NCBI RefSeq assembly: GCF_036203305.1 | Contig: NZ_CP108131.1 | Span: forward strand, 5,828,001-5,892,000 | Source of the DNA: Streptomyces sp. NBC_00190 | GTDB lineage: Bacteria; Actinomycetota; Actinomycetes; Streptomycetales; Streptomycetaceae | DNA: 64,000 bases | Direction of reading: 5' to 3' | Shown: positions 63,181 to 64,000 of the stretch, in pieces | How positions within the stretch are numbered: position 1 is the first letter of the stretch | Layout: every line of letters starts with the position of its first letter | Translations under genes and position numbers: made by a program | Notes under the pieces: model-generated | What the model was told of the DNA's origin: nothing | What the model saw: only the letters and a program-made list of their open reading frames with translations | Database searches by the model: none

Positions 63181-63214
63181 CGGTCCGTCGTCCGTTTCTC
63201 GTTCGTACGTGTTC

Positions 63215-64000
63215 TCAGCGGCGCCCGTCGAAGGGCCTGCCCGCGCGTTCCCGGCCGCGCCGCAGCTCGGTGCGCAGGAGGCGGGCGACCGGATCGAGCA
63301 GACGCCGTGCCAGGTCGTCCAGGTCGAGGTCGCCGCCGTGCGGCACCGCGTCGCGTGCACCCTCGGGCCGGCCGGCCGCGGCGGTCTTGCCTGCGCCGAT
63401 CGGAGCGGGGTCGGTCCGACCGGGGTTGCTCTGACCGGGGTTGGTCCGACCGCTGTTGGTCGTGGTCCCGCCCGTGTCCCGCTGTACCGCAGGCGGGCCG
63501 CTCGCCGGTGGCGCGGGGCCGGTCGCCACCGGGGCGACGACGGGGGCCGGTGTCCTGGGGCGTACGACGGGTACGGTCCCGGCCGCCGACGCGGCCGGGG
63601 ACGGCTGGACCACGAGCGGTGGTGCGTACGGGCCGGTCACGGGCAGGGGAGCGGCCGCGGCGGAGGCCGCCCCGGACGACGCGGATGCCGGGCGCACGGC
63701 GCGCACGGGACGCGGGCCGTGGCCAGGGGGTACGGGGGCGGGGGCGTGCGGCGCGGGTGTCGGCGAGGCCGCTGCCCGTGGCCCGTCCGCGGCTCGCTGG
63801 ATCTGCGGCGGTGCGGTGGACGGGCTGGACGGGGTGGACGGCGCGGACCAGCGGGCCGGGACCACAGGGCGGCCTGCCGGGCGGGGGGCGGGGGCGGCCG
63901 TGCCTCCGGGGCCTCCCATGTCACCGGTGCCGAGGGTCAGCGGCCGTGCCGCCAGGAGCTGGAGGGTGCGGGGCGCGTACGGCGCGGCCGTCGCGGTGTC
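63215..64000 (-). CDS. Pro/Ala-rich CIS-linked protein, 5' end outside the window
   Basis: The frame stays open to the right edge, so the start is outside. The first visible residues read TAAPYAPRTLQLLAARPLTLG and look like coding sequence; a Pro/Ala/Thr-rich linker of about 180 residues follows, and a helical C-terminal segment GDLDLDDLARRLLDPVARLLRTELRRGRERAG. No family recognised. Position next to the tube gene suggests a structural or tape-like role; this is inference. Confidence 0.7.
   Translation of the reverse strand, partial: DTATAAPYAPRTLQLLAARPLTLGTGDMGGPGGTAAPAPRPAGRPVVPARWSAPSTPSSPSTAPPQIQRAADGPRAAASPTPAPHAPAPVPPGHGPRPVRAVRPASASSGAASAAAAPLPVTGPYAPPLVVQPSPAASAAGTVPVVRPRTPAPVVAPVATGPAPPASGPPAVQRDTGGTTTNSGRTNPGQSNPGRTDPAPIGAGKTAAAGRPEGARDAVPHGGDLDLDDLARRLLDPVARLLRTELRRGRERAGRPFDGRR

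Noticed and set aside
55539..64000. Reading the tail genes as a prophage
   Set aside because: No capsid, portal, terminase, lysis or integrase gene is visible and the gene order is that of a CIS; the right part is outside the window, so this is not final.

Overview
The window is high-GC (roughly 70% or more), has strong G/C bias at third codon positions and carries a gene set typical of the core chromosome of Streptomyces: vitamin B12-dependent ribonucleotide reductase (nrdJ), rnhB, whiH next to the principal sigma factor hrdB, topoisomerase IV subunits parE and parC, HPr (ptsH), a PatA-type protein acetyltransferase and thymidine kinase. A c-di-AMP riboswitch before an M23 endopeptidase and the whiH-hrdB pair point to a Streptomyces or a very close relative. 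No rRNA, tRNA or CRISPR array was seen.

Layout. 1-10.9 kb: 3' part of nrdJ, arylamine N-acetyltransferase, small metabolic and repair enzymes, a DUF4173 membrane protein, a DHA2 drug exporter with palindromic operators, and rnhB. 11-20.4 kb: a hypothetical protein, a RecQ-like helicase with a phosphoribosyltransferase-like tail, a DUF4192 protein, a glycogen-debranching-like protein, a Nudix/NrtR-type regulator and a self-contained ABC transporter. 20.6-27.4 kb: developmental and essential core with whiH, hrdB, a secreted trypsin-like protease, a small zinc protein and parE. 27.5-34.6 kb: a carboxylate module with a DUF485/ActP acetate symporter pair, a CitA/CitB-type two-component system and two divergent citrate synthases, one carrying an N-terminal DNA-binding domain. 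34.6-42 kb: a COG0523 metal-GTPase, an IS1182-type insertion placed exactly in a CTAG that held both convergent stop codons, an Mrr-nuclease/TerD fusion and parC. 42.2-53.2 kb: paired M16 peptidases, riboswitch plus M23 endopeptidase, GntR regulator, ptsH, patA-like gene, DUF5998 protein, phosphodiesterase and tdk. 53.2-55.5 kb: a MurE paralogue and a doubtful small gene between two exact 55-bp copies of the 3' end of tdk. 55.5-64 kb: minus-strand tail and baseplate genes of a contractile injection system (CIS), running off the right edge.

How the genes work together. The CIS genes encode, in order of transcription, a Pro/Ala-rich protein (partial), tube protein, LysM baseplate protein, VgrG spike, PAAR tip, gp25, gpJ and gpI, then a single-pass membrane protein with two zinc ribbons and an outside discoidin/glycan-binding-like domain that resembles a membrane-anchoring or trigger partner. 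They are tightly overlapped and look like one operon. The carboxylate genes plausibly act together in uptake, sensing and condensation of acetate or C4/C6 acids. The remaining genes are mostly conserved single or two-gene units separated by strong GC-rich hairpins.
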